Assembly: GCF_036321025.1 (NCBI RefSeq)
Contig: NZ_JAZAPB010000002.1
Location: 310,001 to 374,000 of the forward strand
From: Alteraurantiacibacter hainanensis
Lineage (GTDB): Bacteria; Pseudomonadota; Alphaproteobacteria; Sphingomonadales; Sphingomonadaceae
Direction: 5' to 3'
DNA: 64,000 bases
Shown: one piece after another, positions 34,827 through 43,555 of the stretch
Position numbering within the stretch: position 1 is the first letter of the stretch
Layout: each line of letters starts with the position of its first letter
Notes under the pieces: model-generated
Told to the model about the DNA's origin: nothing
The model's database searches: none
The model's input: only the letters and a program-made list of their open reading frames with translations
Translations under genes and position numbers: made by a program

Positions 34827-36899
34827 TCAGTTCTCCAGTTCCGGAAGTGCGGGGGCATCGCTCAGCAATTCGGCGCGGTACAGGCGCTCCACCGGCTTTC
34901 CCTTCACCAGTACGACGCCTCGGTCGCCCTGGCCGCCGCCCTTGCCGGGCAGGCGGTAGTCGACGATGTCGATCATGCGGGCAAAGGCATAGGCGATCGC
35001 CCTCTCGCCCTGCTGCAGATGCAGCAGCTGAAAGGTCTCCATATGCGGCAGCTCGGCGGGCAGGCCGACCACCGGCAGGACGCGACCGTCCAGCACGACG
35101 CGGTAGCCATCGCCGATACGGCTGATCGCATCGTATGGACACCGCTCGATGCGCTGCAATTCGTCGATGGAAATCAGGCACTGCCTGGAATCGAAGCGCT
35201 CGAACAGGATGCCCGATTGCGGCGCATCCTGATTGGCGACCTTGCGAACCGTCTGCGTAGCCTGCACGCGCTTCTTCACATCGCCGATCATTCCAGCGGC
35301 GCGCGCCACGCCCGCGACGTCCAGCGCCATCACCGGGCTGCCATCGTCGAGTTGCGCCAGGCCGACGTAGAAGCCGGTCTGCTGCAGCATCGGGGCCACC
35401 GGCTTGATCACCAGTTCATCGAGGCTGAGGATCTCGTCCACGCCCAGCGCGAACATGTCGCCGCCCACCAGACGGATGATCAGGAACAGCTGGCCGCGCG
35501 TACCGGGATTGGGCTCGCCGTCCATCTGCAGGACATCCGCCAGCGAGACGCTGGGCATGCGCTTGCCATCGAGGGTGATGAAGTCGCGGCCGCCCATGCG
35601 CACCCGCTCGTTGCGATCCGATGCGCGGACGATCTCCTGCAGGTACGACCGCGGCAGGGCAAAGGGCTGGGCGTTCGAACGCACGGTGATGGCGGGCACG
35701 ATGCTGAGCGTCATCGGCACGTTCATCATCATCCGCGTGCCTGCGCCCGGCGTGGTATCGATCATCAGCGAACCGCCGATGGCTTCGAGATTGGCGCGCA
35801 CCACGTCCATGCCGACGCCGCGGCCGGAAATGGCGGTGACTTCGCGCGCCGTGCTGAAACCGGGTTCGCAGATCAGCGCGGTTTTCTCGCGCTCGGTCAT
35901 GCGTTCGGCGTCCTCGGCGGTGACCAGCCCCTTGGCGATCGACTTGGCGACCAGTTCATCGGGATCCATGCCGCGGCCATCGTCGACGATGCCGATGCGG
36001 ATCTCGCTGCCGGTCTGCCGCGCGCTCACCTGCAGCAGGCCGATCTCGCGCTTGCCAGCGGCAAGGCGTTCGGCAGGCGTCTCGATGCCGTGGTCCACCG
36101 CATTGCGCAGCAGATGTACCAGCGGATCGCGGATGACCTCGATCAATTCGCGGTCGAGTTCCACGTCGCCGCTTTCCAGTTCCACCATCACCTGCTTGCC
36201 AAGCTCGTTGGAAAGATCGCGCACCAGGCGCGGCAGGCTGGCGAAGAGCGTATCGATGCGCTGCATGCGGATGCGCTGGATGGCATCGCGCATGTCGTCG
36301 AGCATGGCGGAAAGGCGCGTCACGCTGGCTTCCACCTGCTGCGCGTCGGCGCGCTGATCCACCAGGCGCGCCAGTTCGTTGCGCGCCAGGGCCATGTCGG
36401 AAACCCCGCTCATCACGCGGTCCAGCAGTTCCACCGGCAGGCGGATGGAGCGTTGCTGCTGCGGCGACTTGCCGCCGCCGCCGTCCTTGCGAGCGGGCGT
36501 ATCCTGCGGCGTCTCCGATCCGGGCACGCTGCCCTCGCCATGCAGCGCGTCGATCAGCGCGCTGTCGTCGGCTTCGGGAAGGGGTTCACCGGCTTCGATC
36601 AGGGATACAAGGTCGCGGATCGTGTCGATTGTCGCGAGCACCGCGTCCACGGCCGCACGGTCGGGCTTGCGTCGACCGGCACGGAAATCGGCCAGCACGT
36701 CCTCGGCCGCATGGCTGAGGCGTTCCAGTCGCGGGAAGTCGAAGAAACCGCAGTTGCCCTTGATCGTGTGGAAGAAGCGGAAGACGTTGGCCAACCGCGC
36801 CTGGTCGGACGGATCGCTTTCCCATTCGACCACTTCCACCGACAGGCTTTCCAGCAGTTCGTGGCATTCGGCCACGAATTCGCCGAGCAATTCGTCCAT
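34827..36899 (-). CDS. cheA: Chemotaxis histidine kinase CheA
   Basis: A 690-residue kinase. An HPt domain at the N-terminus has phosphoacceptor His44 (FFHTIKGNCGFF). A Pro/Gly-rich linker (about 120-155) leads to the dimerisation helices (about 160-235) and the HATPase domain with LLRNAVDHGIETP, VDDGRGMDP and SGRGVGMDVV (about 235-400). The rest forms a CheW-like domain (about 400-540) and a further CheW-like region (about 545-690). No separate CheY-binding P2 domain is obvious; the linker is too short. The ATG at 36899 follows a GGAG site. It is the first gene of the operon; the promoter should lie in 36900-37015. Confidence 0.93.
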   Translation of the reverse strand: MDELLGEFVAECHELLESLSVEVVEWESDPSDQARLANVFRFFHTIKGNCGFFDFPRLERLSHAAEDVLADFRAGRRKPDRAAVDAVLATIDTIRDLVSLIEAGEPLPEADDSALIDALHGEGSVPGSETPQDTPARKDGGGGKSPQQQRSIRLPVELLDRVMSGVSDMALARNELARLVDQRADAQQVEASVTRLSAMLDDMRDAIQRIRMQRIDTLFASLPRLVRDLSNELGKQVMVELESGDVELDRELIEVIRDPLVHLLRNAVDHGIETPAERLAAGKREIGLLQVSARQTGSEIRIGIVDDGRGMDPDELVAKSIAKGLVTAEDAERMTEREKTALICEPGFSTAREVTAISGRGVGMDVVRANLEAIGGSLMIDTTPGAGTRMMMNVPMTLSIVPAITVRSNAQPFALPRSYLQEIVRASDRNERVRMGGRDFITLDGKRMPSVSLADVLQMDGEPNPGTRGQLFLIIRLVGGDMFALGVDEILSLDELVIKPVAPMLQQTGFYVGLAQLDDGSPVMALDVAGVARAAGMIGDVKKRVQATQTVRKVANQDAPQSGILFERFDSRQCLISIDELQRIERCPYDAISRIGDGYRVVLDGRVLPVVGLPAELPHMETFQLLHLQQGERAIAYAFARMIDIVDYRLPGKGGGQGDRGVVLVKGKPVERLYRAELLSDAPALPELEN

Positions 36900-37015
36900 T
36901 TCGCTCCATCTCCGCACCAAGCTTGCGGACTGTCATGGGCGATTTTGGTTAAATCGGTGTTAGCACACCCTATTTGATCGGAACTGCCCGGCGAGCGGGT
37001 TGGATCAAGCCGGTC

Positions 37016-37333
37016 TCATCCCTTCCTGGCGCAGTTGATGCAAAGCGCGGCCTCGGGTCGGGCTTCCAGGCGCCCTTCGGAAATCTCTTCTCCGCATTCC
37101 ACGCAGTATCCGTATTCGCCGCTTTCGATGCGATCCAGCGCGCGGCGGGTCGAGGCAATTTCACGGGTCACGAGGCGCGCCTGCGCTTCCAGGCTGTCGT
37201 CATCCTCCATCTGCACGGCCCGTTCCGAGGAATCGGGATCGTGGGGTTCATCGAGATCGCGTTCGATGCGTTGCAGGCGGCTTTCCAGTTCCGACAGCTG
37301 CTTTTCAAGGCGGGTCTTTGCGCTAGCGCTCAT
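37016..37333 (-). CDS. DksA/TraR-type C4 zinc finger protein
   Basis: A 105-residue protein with an N-terminal coiled coil (KQLSELESRLQRIERDL ... TREIASTRRALDRIE) and a C-terminal four-cysteine zinc finger, C-x2-C-x17-C-x2-C (CVEC ... CINC). DksA/TraR proteins reach into the RNA polymerase secondary channel and tune transcription with ppGpp. This one is shorter than DksA (about 150 residues) and closer to TraR-like small members. The tip acidic pair is not clearly identifiable. It lies 13 bases after the second dioxygenase gene and its ribosome binding site overlaps that gene's stop region, so the two are probably co-transcribed. Confidence 0.85.
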   Translation of the reverse strand: MSASAKTRLEKQLSELESRLQRIERDLDEPHDPDSSERAVQMEDDDSLEAQARLVTREIASTRRALDRIESGEYGYCVECGEEISEGRLEARPEAALCINCARKG

Positions 37334-37346
37334 GGTTTTCAGTTCC

Positions 37347-38768
37347 TCAGTTGGTTTCGGGATCGCGGGGCACCCAGCAGCCGTGGAAGGCCATGGGCAT
37401 TGCGAAAGGAAGTTTCACGGTGGCGAGAGCCGGGCGGCTGACATCGTTGCCGTCCAGGATCAGCAGGTCGGCACGCTTTTCCTCGAACCGGTCGACCACG
37501 GTCAGGATATAGCCGTCGCCCTCGGCGGCGTCGCGGCTGCGGGGCACGAAAACGGGTTCCTGCGACGCGGCACCCTTCAGGTCGTGCACCTTCATCTCGC
37601 CGCTGTCCCAGAAAATCTGCCCCACGCCCATCTGCGGAAAATCGCGCAGGGCGAAATAGCCGATCGAATGCTTCGACATGGCGAAGCGATCGTCGATCTT
37701 GGGCATGTCGCCCAGCGCCCCCTCCACCGGATGCAGGCTCACCGCCTTGTCGTCGGGCTGGGAAAGGTCGAACACGATGCGGGTGATCTGCGTGATCGTC
37801 TCCGGCATGGTGGGGAAGCGGCCGGTCTTGTCGGCAAAGAAGCTGAAGCAGTTGCCGGGCGAGGCGGGCGTGTCGAGGATGACGGTATTGCCCTCGGTAT
37901 AGGCGTTCATCACGTGACCCATCACCAGGCCCGGAATGTCGAACCAGCGCATGTCGCGCGCCGGATCGCCGTCGCGCGGCATCACGCCCCACTTGCTCGG
38001 CAGGTCGGGATCGTACTGGTAGTAGGCCCCGCCGTCGCGCAGCCGCGCGTCGTCCGCCGTAAGCGGCATGATCGGAAAGACCAGGTGCTCGCGCGTCACC
38101 CCCCAGTCGTGGCTGAGCCCCGGGTAGGGCGTGTCGAACATCTGTTCGCGGATCAGTTTCCCGTCGGCATCGAAGACGTGCAGGCTGGCGGTCGTGCTCG
38201 GCTCGCCGTCGGCGAAGACGCCGTAGCTCCACCATTCGCCCGTAACCGGATCGATCTTGGGGTGGGCGGTGAGCGCGGTGGACCTGAGATCGCCGAAATC
38301 GCCGACGTCCAGTGTCTCCAGCGTGTCCATGTCGATCTCGTACGGACGGCTGTCCTCGCGCAGGGCGTAGAGCTTGCCATGGTGTTCGAAGGCGTAGGTA
38401 TTGCCGGTGTTGTCGCGCTGGGGAAGGTTCGAGACGCTGGGGTCGTCGGTATACTTGTTGCGATAGTGGCCATAGAGGCGCCGCCGCGCGCCGCGCTCTG
38501 CCTTCAGCCTCTCGCTCTGCACGTATCGGCTGCGGAAGGAAACGTGCCCGTCCTCGAAATGGAAGGCGCTGACCATGCCATCCCCGTTCAGGATGATGTC
38601 GTCCTCGAGACTAGGATACTGCCGGTCGCCGCCGCTGCGGTAATAGGAGCCTTCGAGCTCGGGCGGAATCTCGCCTTCCACTTCACATTCGAAGACGTCC
38701 GCCTCGAACCGCATGGGCTTGCGCTCCTGCAGCCCGAAGCTGGCGAAGGGGTGAAATGTTTCCGGCAT
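37347..38768 (-). CDS. Carotenoid-oxygenase family dioxygenase, isoeugenol-monooxygenase-like
   Basis: A 473-residue iron(II) propeller enzyme with all four histidines: His169 (TAHPK), His220 (LSHDWG), His285 (MGHVMNAY) and His462 (FHGCWVPR). The C-terminal stretch EPVFVPRSRDAAEGDGY and the RNKYTDDPSV block resemble, from memory, isoeugenol monooxygenase, which cleaves the side-chain double bond of isoeugenol to vanillin. It is a distant paralogue of the gene at 7092-8582. No signal peptide. The ATG at 38768 has a GGGAGAG site. It is divergent from an NTF2-like gene, with a 15-bp palindrome between them, the same arrangement as the first dioxygenase with its own regulator region. Confidence 0.87.
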   Translation of the reverse strand: MPETFHPFASFGLQERKPMRFEADVFECEVEGEIPPELEGSYYRSGGDRQYPSLEDDIILNGDGMVSAFHFEDGHVSFRSRYVQSERLKAERGARRRLYGHYRNKYTDDPSVSNLPQRDNTGNTYAFEHHGKLYALREDSRPYEIDMDTLETLDVGDFGDLRSTALTAHPKIDPVTGEWWSYGVFADGEPSTTASLHVFDADGKLIREQMFDTPYPGLSHDWGVTREHLVFPIMPLTADDARLRDGGAYYQYDPDLPSKWGVMPRDGDPARDMRWFDIPGLVMGHVMNAYTEGNTVILDTPASPGNCFSFFADKTGRFPTMPETITQITRIVFDLSQPDDKAVSLHPVEGALGDMPKIDDRFAMSKHSIGYFALRDFPQMGVGQIFWDSGEMKVHDLKGAASQEPVFVPRSRDAAEGDGYILTVVDRFEEKRADLLILDGNDVSRPALATVKLPFAMPMAFHGCWVPRDPETN

Positions 38769-38810
38769 TGATCTCTCCCGTGTTACGCCCTGATTGAAAT
38801 AGGAATAGCA

Positions 38811-38825
38811 CCGCTTGGCAAGCGG
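38811..38825. promoter_or_regulatory. Perfect 15-bp palindrome in a divergent promoter, candidate operator
   Basis: CCGCTTG-G-CAAGCGG has two perfect 7-base arms around one central base. It lies 43 bases from the start of the dioxygenase (38768) and 24 bases from the start of the NTF2-like gene (38849). A GC-rich hairpin at this spot cannot be a terminator for either gene, since it is upstream of both, so an operator for a dimeric regulator is the best reading. Eleven bases of it (TTGGCAAGCGG) recur at 14778-14788. Confidence 0.55.
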
Positions 38826-38848
38826 GCATTTGACGGGAGACAAATGAA

Positions 38849-39421
38849 ATGAGCGAATGCCAGAGCGCCTGCTGGCCAGACGGCGTGCCGCAAGTGATGC
38901 CGGCCGAAGATCGCGGCGAGATCGAGGAGCTCTACGCCCGCTATGCCTGGGGCATCGACCTTGCGGACGAGGAGCAGGCCATCGCTACCTTCGCCCGAGA
39001 TGCCGAGTTCGACCACCTGTGGCAGGGACGCGTGAAGGGCCACGATGCCATTCGCGAGAACCTGCGCAGCCTGTGGTACGATCGCCAGCACTGGTGGTAC
39101 GGACGCCAGCACCTGATGAACCAGTTCATCATGGATCCGCACCCCGAGGGCGCGCGAGTGCGCTGCTTCTTCCAGATCATCCAGTGGAATGCCGACTATC
39201 GCACCAACTTCGTGTTCGGCATCGGCACGCGCGACGATCGGCTGGTGAAGGAAGACGGGCGCTGGAAGTTCTGGCGGCTGACGGTGAACGCCTGGACGGA
39301 AGTGGATCAGGTACCCTGGAAAGGTGAGCGAAAGCTGCCGCAGCGACCGCCCTACAGCAGCGAACCTGCCGACACCCGTCCTTTCGATGAGCAATCGCGC
39401 GATCCCTTCGACCAGGGATAG
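38849..39421 (+). CDS. NTF2/SnoaL_4-like protein
   Basis: A 190-residue cytoplasmic protein. The core (about 20-150) is a SnoaL_4-type NTF2 fold: EDRGEIEELYARYAWGIDLADEEQAIATFARDAEFDHLW, then HDAIRENL, GRQHLMNQFIM and GRWKFWRLTVNAWTEVD. A 35-residue Pro-rich tail follows. It resembles the NTF2-like gene at 14236 in the position of RQH and the terminal GRWKFWR. The GGGAGAC ribosome binding site precedes the ATG. It is divergent from the second dioxygenase, a pairing seen also for the first dioxygenase cluster, so a role in the same substrate's breakdown is likely. Confidence 0.8.
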   Translation: MSECQSACWPDGVPQVMPAEDRGEIEELYARYAWGIDLADEEQAIATFARDAEFDHLWQGRVKGHDAIRENLRSLWYDRQHWWYGRQHLMNQFIMDPHPEGARVRCFFQIIQWNADYRTNFVFGIGTRDDRLVKEDGRWKFWRLTVNAWTEVDQVPWKGERKLPQRPPYSSEPADTRPFDEQSRDPFDQG

Positions 39422-39437
39422 CGCAGGGCCGCTGCGC
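39421..39437. terminator. Inverted repeat between convergent genes
   Basis: GCGCAG and CTGCGC form a 6-bp stem around five bases, directly at the stop of the NTF2-like gene and 5 bases before the stop of the convergent small gene. There is no T-tract, so a terminator role is only suggested by the position. Confidence 0.3.
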
Positions 39438-39441
39438 GAAC

Positions 39442-39705
39442 CTACTTGCCCTTCTTCTGTCCGGGTATCTTCGCCAGCTTCTTGTTCTTCTTCGCCGGCT
39501 TCGTGGCCTTGCGCGCTTTCTTGCGCGCTTTCTTCACGTCCTGCTGAAGGGAAAGGACACCTTCCGCCAGGCGCCTGACAGAGGAGGCTCGCGGGCGGAT
39601 TTCGCGCGCGAGAACGGCCTTGGCCAACGCATCGAGCGCAAGCGCATCCTGGCTGTCCGTCTCGGTTGCCGACGGCGGCGGGGTGGGTTCTTCGCTTCTG
39701 GCCAC
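39442..39705 (-). CDS. Small basic protein with a Lys/Ala-rich histone-H1-like tail
   Basis: About 87 residues from a GTG at 39705; an upstream TTG at 39753 would add 16. Neither start has a good ribosome binding site, so the start is uncertain. The N-terminal part is Pro/Ser/Glu-rich, the middle a short helix (LALDALAKAVLAREIRPRASSVRRLAEG), and the last 30 residues are almost all Lys, Ala and Arg (DVKKARKKARKATKPAKKNKK). Such tails bind nucleic acid or polyphosphate in other proteins. It lies next to the ppx and ppk genes on the same strand, so a polyphosphate link is conceivable but unproven. Confidence 0.55.
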   Translation of the reverse strand: MARSEEPTPPPSATETDSQDALALDALAKAVLAREIRPRASSVRRLAEGVLSLQQDVKKARKKARKATKPAKKNKKLAKIPGQKKGK

Positions 39706-39795
39706 GATCTTTACTTTTGTGAGAGGCTGGAGATGCGAAGCAATGGCGCGCAAGGCAAGCGAACCCGCAGCCTGTCACAAAATTGTCAGACTGCC

Positions 39796-41283
39796 CTAGG
39801 CTTCGAGAATGCCCTCGCAGCCGAGCCAGGCCGCCAGCCGCGCCAGTTCCGTTTCCACCTGGTCGGATATCAATTGCGCCCGTCCCGGCTCCAGCCACAG
39901 CCGCAGGACCTCGTCCTCGCGCGTCAGCCGGCTCGACAGCAATGAGAGCTTGGACCCCGCACCGATGCGGCGACAAAGGCGGAATGCCAGGCCCCAGGCC
40001 GCCGCTTCGTGCAGGGCCTCGTCGCTGGCCAGGGCCTGAAGGTCGGCCGTGGGTTCGGGCTTGCCATTGGCCGCGCGCAAGGCAGCGGCGATCATCGCCC
40101 GCCCCTTGTGATCCAGTCCCAGCCAGCGCTTGTGCAGCGCCCAGTCGATCGAGTGATTGAGGCGCATGTTCGGCTCGACATGCCACTGCGCCAGGCTGAG
40201 CATGATCGCCGCCAGCCGCACCCGTTCCGAGCCGTTGCCCCCGCCACTCGTCGCGTCCGATGTCCATGCCGCGATCTGCATGGCGGCGGTGTGCGATGCC
40301 CCTCGCGGCTCGGTGAAGTGGGCGACTGCGGCCAGCAGCGGATCGAGCTGGCGCGCCGCGGGAGACAGGCCGCGATAGAGCACGCCTTCGCGAAGGCCCC
40401 AGGACGAGAAGACCAGTCCATCAGGCTCGAGTTCGGCAAGCAGCGGGCGCAGCATCGCGGCGGCATCGGGCAGGCCGCCCGCGCGCGAAGAAGATATGCC
40501 GGAGATGGAGCTGAGATCGGCGGGGTCCATGCCCGACAGCTTCTTTGCAAACCTGTCGGCCTCCGCCGGGGTCATGTGGTAGGCTTGCGGATCGGTAAGC
40601 GGATAATCGGTGCGGTGCATGGCGAAGTTGGCGAGGGCCCGCCACGTTCCGCCGACCATGTAGAGCGGACCGGGGTGCGCGCCCGCCCAATCAGCCTTCG
40701 CCAGTTCGGCTCTAATCGCCTTGTTGAATGCTTTCGTGCCTTTTTCCCGCAGGGCGGGCAGCCGCAGCGTTCCCAGCGGCAGGCTAACCCCGTGCGAGCA
40801 TTTGCCGTCGCCGATCGCGACCAGTTCCAGGCTACCGCCGCCAAGGTCGGCCACGACGCCTTCCGCGCCGGGAAAGGCGCCGATCACGCCGTAGGCAGAG
40901 GTTTCCGCCTCCTCCTCGCCCGACAACACCTCGATATCGAGGCCAAGGTCGCGGACCTGCCTTGCGAACTTCGGGCCGTTCTCGGCATCGCGCACGGCCG
41001 CCGTGGCGACGGTGCGCACGTCGGTCACCTCGAGGTCTTTCAGGATGCATGCGAACCGCGCCAACCCGCCCAGCGCAATATCGATTGCCTTGTCGGGTAT
41101 GCGGCCGGTCGTGGCGAGATCACGGCCCAGCTTCGGCGTCACCTTCTCGTTCAGCCAGACGGCAGGCGCGCGTTGGGGTCCGGAATAGACCACCAGGCGA
41201 ACGGTGTTTGATCCTATGTCGATGACCGCGCGTTGCGGTCGGTCGGCGAGCTTTGCCCGGTTACTTGCGAAACCTGCGGTCAT
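39796..41283 (-). CDS. ppx: Exopolyphosphatase (Ppx/GppA family)
   Basis: A 495-residue protein of the ASKHA phosphotransferase fold. The first phosphate loop VIDIGSNTVRLVVY (about 20-33), the catalytic-Glu region LSGEEEAETSAYG (about 119-131) and the second loop VADLGGGSLELV (about 143-154) are all present. A C-terminal helical HD-like domain follows. It hydrolyses terminal phosphates from polyphosphate or the 5' phosphate of pppGpp. It overlaps the ppk1 stop by 4 bases (ATGA), so synthesis and breakdown enzymes are made together. Confidence 0.9.
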   Translation of the reverse strand: MTAGFASNRAKLADRPQRAVIDIGSNTVRLVVYSGPQRAPAVWLNEKVTPKLGRDLATTGRIPDKAIDIALGGLARFACILKDLEVTDVRTVATAAVRDAENGPKFARQVRDLGLDIEVLSGEEEAETSAYGVIGAFPGAEGVVADLGGGSLELVAIGDGKCSHGVSLPLGTLRLPALREKGTKAFNKAIRAELAKADWAGAHPGPLYMVGGTWRALANFAMHRTDYPLTDPQAYHMTPAEADRFAKKLSGMDPADLSSISGISSSRAGGLPDAAAMLRPLLAELEPDGLVFSSWGLREGVLYRGLSPAARQLDPLLAAVAHFTEPRGASHTAAMQIAAWTSDATSGGGNGSERVRLAAIMLSLAQWHVEPNMRLNHSIDWALHKRWLGLDHKGRAMIAAALRAANGKPEPTADLQALASDEALHEAAAWGLAFRLCRRIGAGSKLSLLSSRLTREDEVLRLWLEPGRAQLISDQVETELARLAAWLGCEGILEA

Positions 41284-43466
41284 ACCGCTCCCTTGCGCAG
41301 GGTCAGCTTGGGTACGCGATCCTCCTTCAATGCGCCGCCTCGGCCCGAAAGGGATGGGTTGGTCATGAAATAGTCATGGCAGTTGAAGCCATCGTCGTCA
41401 TCGCTCTCGACCCTCTCGTATTCGCCCGTCTCGCCGTCGAGCAGCCAGCTGAGTTCGGTATCGAGCAGGTTGGCCAGCAGCACCTGTTCCAGGATCTGGT
41501 CGTGCACCGTGTCGTTGATGATCGGCACCAGCGCCTCCACCCGGCGGTAGAGGTTGCGGTCCATCACGTCGGCGCTGGAAATGTAGACCTTTGCCTTGTC
41601 GCTGGGCAGCGGCTCGCCATTGCCAAAGGCGTAGATGCGGCTGTGTTCCAGGAACCGGCCGATGATCGACTTGACGGTAATATTGTCGGAGAGGCCTGGC
41701 ACGCCCGGGCGCAAACAGCAGATGCCGCGGCATACCAGCACCACCTGCACGCCCGCCTGGCTGGCCTCGTACAGCTTGTCGATCACGCGCTTTTCGGTGA
41801 TTTGGTTTATCTTCATCCAGATCGTTGCGGGCTTTCCTGCGCGCGCGAATTCGATTTCCGTCTCGATATCATCGAGAAGGGTTTCCAGCAGGTCGAGCGG
41901 CGAGATCGCAAGCTTTTCCATCTGCTGCGGCTCGACATATCCGGTGATGAAATTAAACAGCTTGGAAGCATCGCGCCCCAGCGCCGGATCGGCGGTGAAG
42001 TAGCTGAGATCGGTGTAGATCTTGGTCGTCACCGGATGATAGTTGCCCGTGCCGAAGTGGCAGTAGGTTCGATAGCCGCCTTCCTCCTGGCGCACGACCA
42101 TCGAGATCTTCGCGTGGGTCTTCCAGTCGATGAAGCCGTAGATCACCTGCACTCCGGCGCGCTCCAGCTCGCTCGCCCATTTCAGGTTCTGCTCCTCGTC
42201 GAAGCGGGCCTTCAGTTCCACCACGGCTGTCACCGACTTGCCGTTCTCCGCCGCCGCGGTCAGCGCGTTGATGACGGGGGACTGCTGTCCCGCGCGGTAG
42301 AGCGCCTGCTTGATCGAGATGACGTTAGGATCGTTCGCCGCCTGCCGCAGGAAATCGACCACCACCTCGAAGCTTTCGTAGGGGTGGTGGATGACGATGT
42401 CCTTTTCGTGGACGGCCGCGAACACGTCGCCATCGTGCTCCATCACCCGTTCGGGATAGCGCGGAGAATAGGGGGTGAATTTCAGGTCTGGCCGGTCCTC
42501 CTTCACCACCTCCTCCAGGCCGGAGATGCCCAGCATGCCCTCGGTCTTGGTGATGAAGGCCTGCTCCAGCTCCAGCTTGTCGCGCAGCAGTTCCTCGGCC
42601 TCGGGATCGAAACTCTCGTCGATCTCCAGCATGATCACCTGGCCGCGGCGGCGACGCTGGATCGCGCTGCGGAAATAGCGCACGAGGTCCTCGGCCTCTT
42701 CCTCGATCTCTATGTCGCTGTCGCGCAGGATGCGGAACACGCCGTCACCGGTGACGGTGAAGCCCGGAAACATAAGATCGGCATAGCGGCAAACCAGTCG
42801 CTCCACTGCGACGTAGATCGCTTCCTCTCCGGCAACCCCCTGGGGAATGCGCACGAAGCGGGGCAGCGCGGAAGGTATCAGCACCATCTCCACCAGGCGG
42901 CTGCCGTCGTCCTTGCGCGTGAGGTTGAACAGTGCGCCAAGTCCGAGGTTGGCGACGAAGGGGAAGGGGTGCGCGGGGTCGATCGCCTGCGGGGTGATCA
43001 CCGGCATGATGTGATCGAGGAAATAATGCCGCAGCCAGTTCTCGGCATCCTCGTTGATCCGGTCTTCCCCGGTGATGTGGATGCCCTGTTCGGCCAGCAG
43101 CGGACGCAGCCGGGCGAGCGTTTCCTGCTGCCCGCGCTCCAGTTCGCGAAAGGTTTCCTGAATGGCGATCAGCTGCTGCTTGGGCGTGCGCCCGTCCAGC
43201 GACATCTCGGCGACGCCGCTGCGCACCTGTCCGGCAAGGCCGGCGACGCGGATCATCATGAATTCGTCGAGGTTGCTGCCGGATATCGACAGGAACCGCA
43301 TCCGCTCCAGCAGCGGGTACGAACTGCGATTGGCTTCGGCCAGAACGCGCTGGTTGAACGAAAGCCACGACAGTTCGCGGTTGAAATAGCGTTCTTCGGG
43401 AGACAGCAGGTCCGGGTCAGCCCCTTGCGGCGGCGAGGGTGTGACGGACTCGGGGGCGGTGCTCAT
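41280..43466 (-). CDS. ppk1: Polyphosphate kinase 1
   Basis: A 728-residue enzyme that makes polyphosphate from ATP. All four family domains are covered: the N-terminal helical domain (ERYFNRELSWLSFNQRVL, SNLDEFMMIRVAG), the head domain, and two phospholipase-D-like C-terminal domains. The autophosphorylated-His segment YCHFGTGNYHPVTTKIYTD and the second His region FLEHSRIYAFGNG are intact. The ATG at 43466 follows GAGGAG. It lies 89 bases downstream of virB11 on the same strand; no terminator is obvious between them. Confidence 0.94.
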   Translation of the reverse strand: MSTAPESVTPSPPQGADPDLLSPEERYFNRELSWLSFNQRVLAEANRSSYPLLERMRFLSISGSNLDEFMMIRVAGLAGQVRSGVAEMSLDGRTPKQQLIAIQETFRELERGQQETLARLRPLLAEQGIHITGEDRINEDAENWLRHYFLDHIMPVITPQAIDPAHPFPFVANLGLGALFNLTRKDDGSRLVEMVLIPSALPRFVRIPQGVAGEEAIYVAVERLVCRYADLMFPGFTVTGDGVFRILRDSDIEIEEEAEDLVRYFRSAIQRRRRGQVIMLEIDESFDPEAEELLRDKLELEQAFITKTEGMLGISGLEEVVKEDRPDLKFTPYSPRYPERVMEHDGDVFAAVHEKDIVIHHPYESFEVVVDFLRQAANDPNVISIKQALYRAGQQSPVINALTAAAENGKSVTAVVELKARFDEEQNLKWASELERAGVQVIYGFIDWKTHAKISMVVRQEEGGYRTYCHFGTGNYHPVTTKIYTDLSYFTADPALGRDASKLFNFITGYVEPQQMEKLAISPLDLLETLLDDIETEIEFARAGKPATIWMKINQITEKRVIDKLYEASQAGVQVVLVCRGICCLRPGVPGLSDNITVKSIIGRFLEHSRIYAFGNGEPLPSDKAKVYISSADVMDRNLYRRVEALVPIINDTVHDQILEQVLLANLLDTELSWLLDGETGEYERVESDDDDGFNCHDYFMTNPSLSGRGGALKEDRVPKLTLRKGAV

Positions 43467-43555
43467 GGCTCCTCAAACGCTCCTGCTGCGAGATGGCCTT
43501 GCTGTGTCGCGCAATCGGCGGACAGGCGCAATGGGTCAGCGCCTTACCGTGCCGT

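Noticed and set aside
34587..36977. A 796-codon plus-strand open frame opposite cheA
   Set aside because: Shadow of cheA, whose domains are all recognisable on the minus strand; no signal or motif in this frame.
36950..37010. Inverted TTGATC/GATCAA sequence between cheA and the DksA-like gene as a terminator
   Set aside because: The arms are separated by about 20 bases, the stem is imperfect and there is no T-run in the right direction, so I cannot call it.
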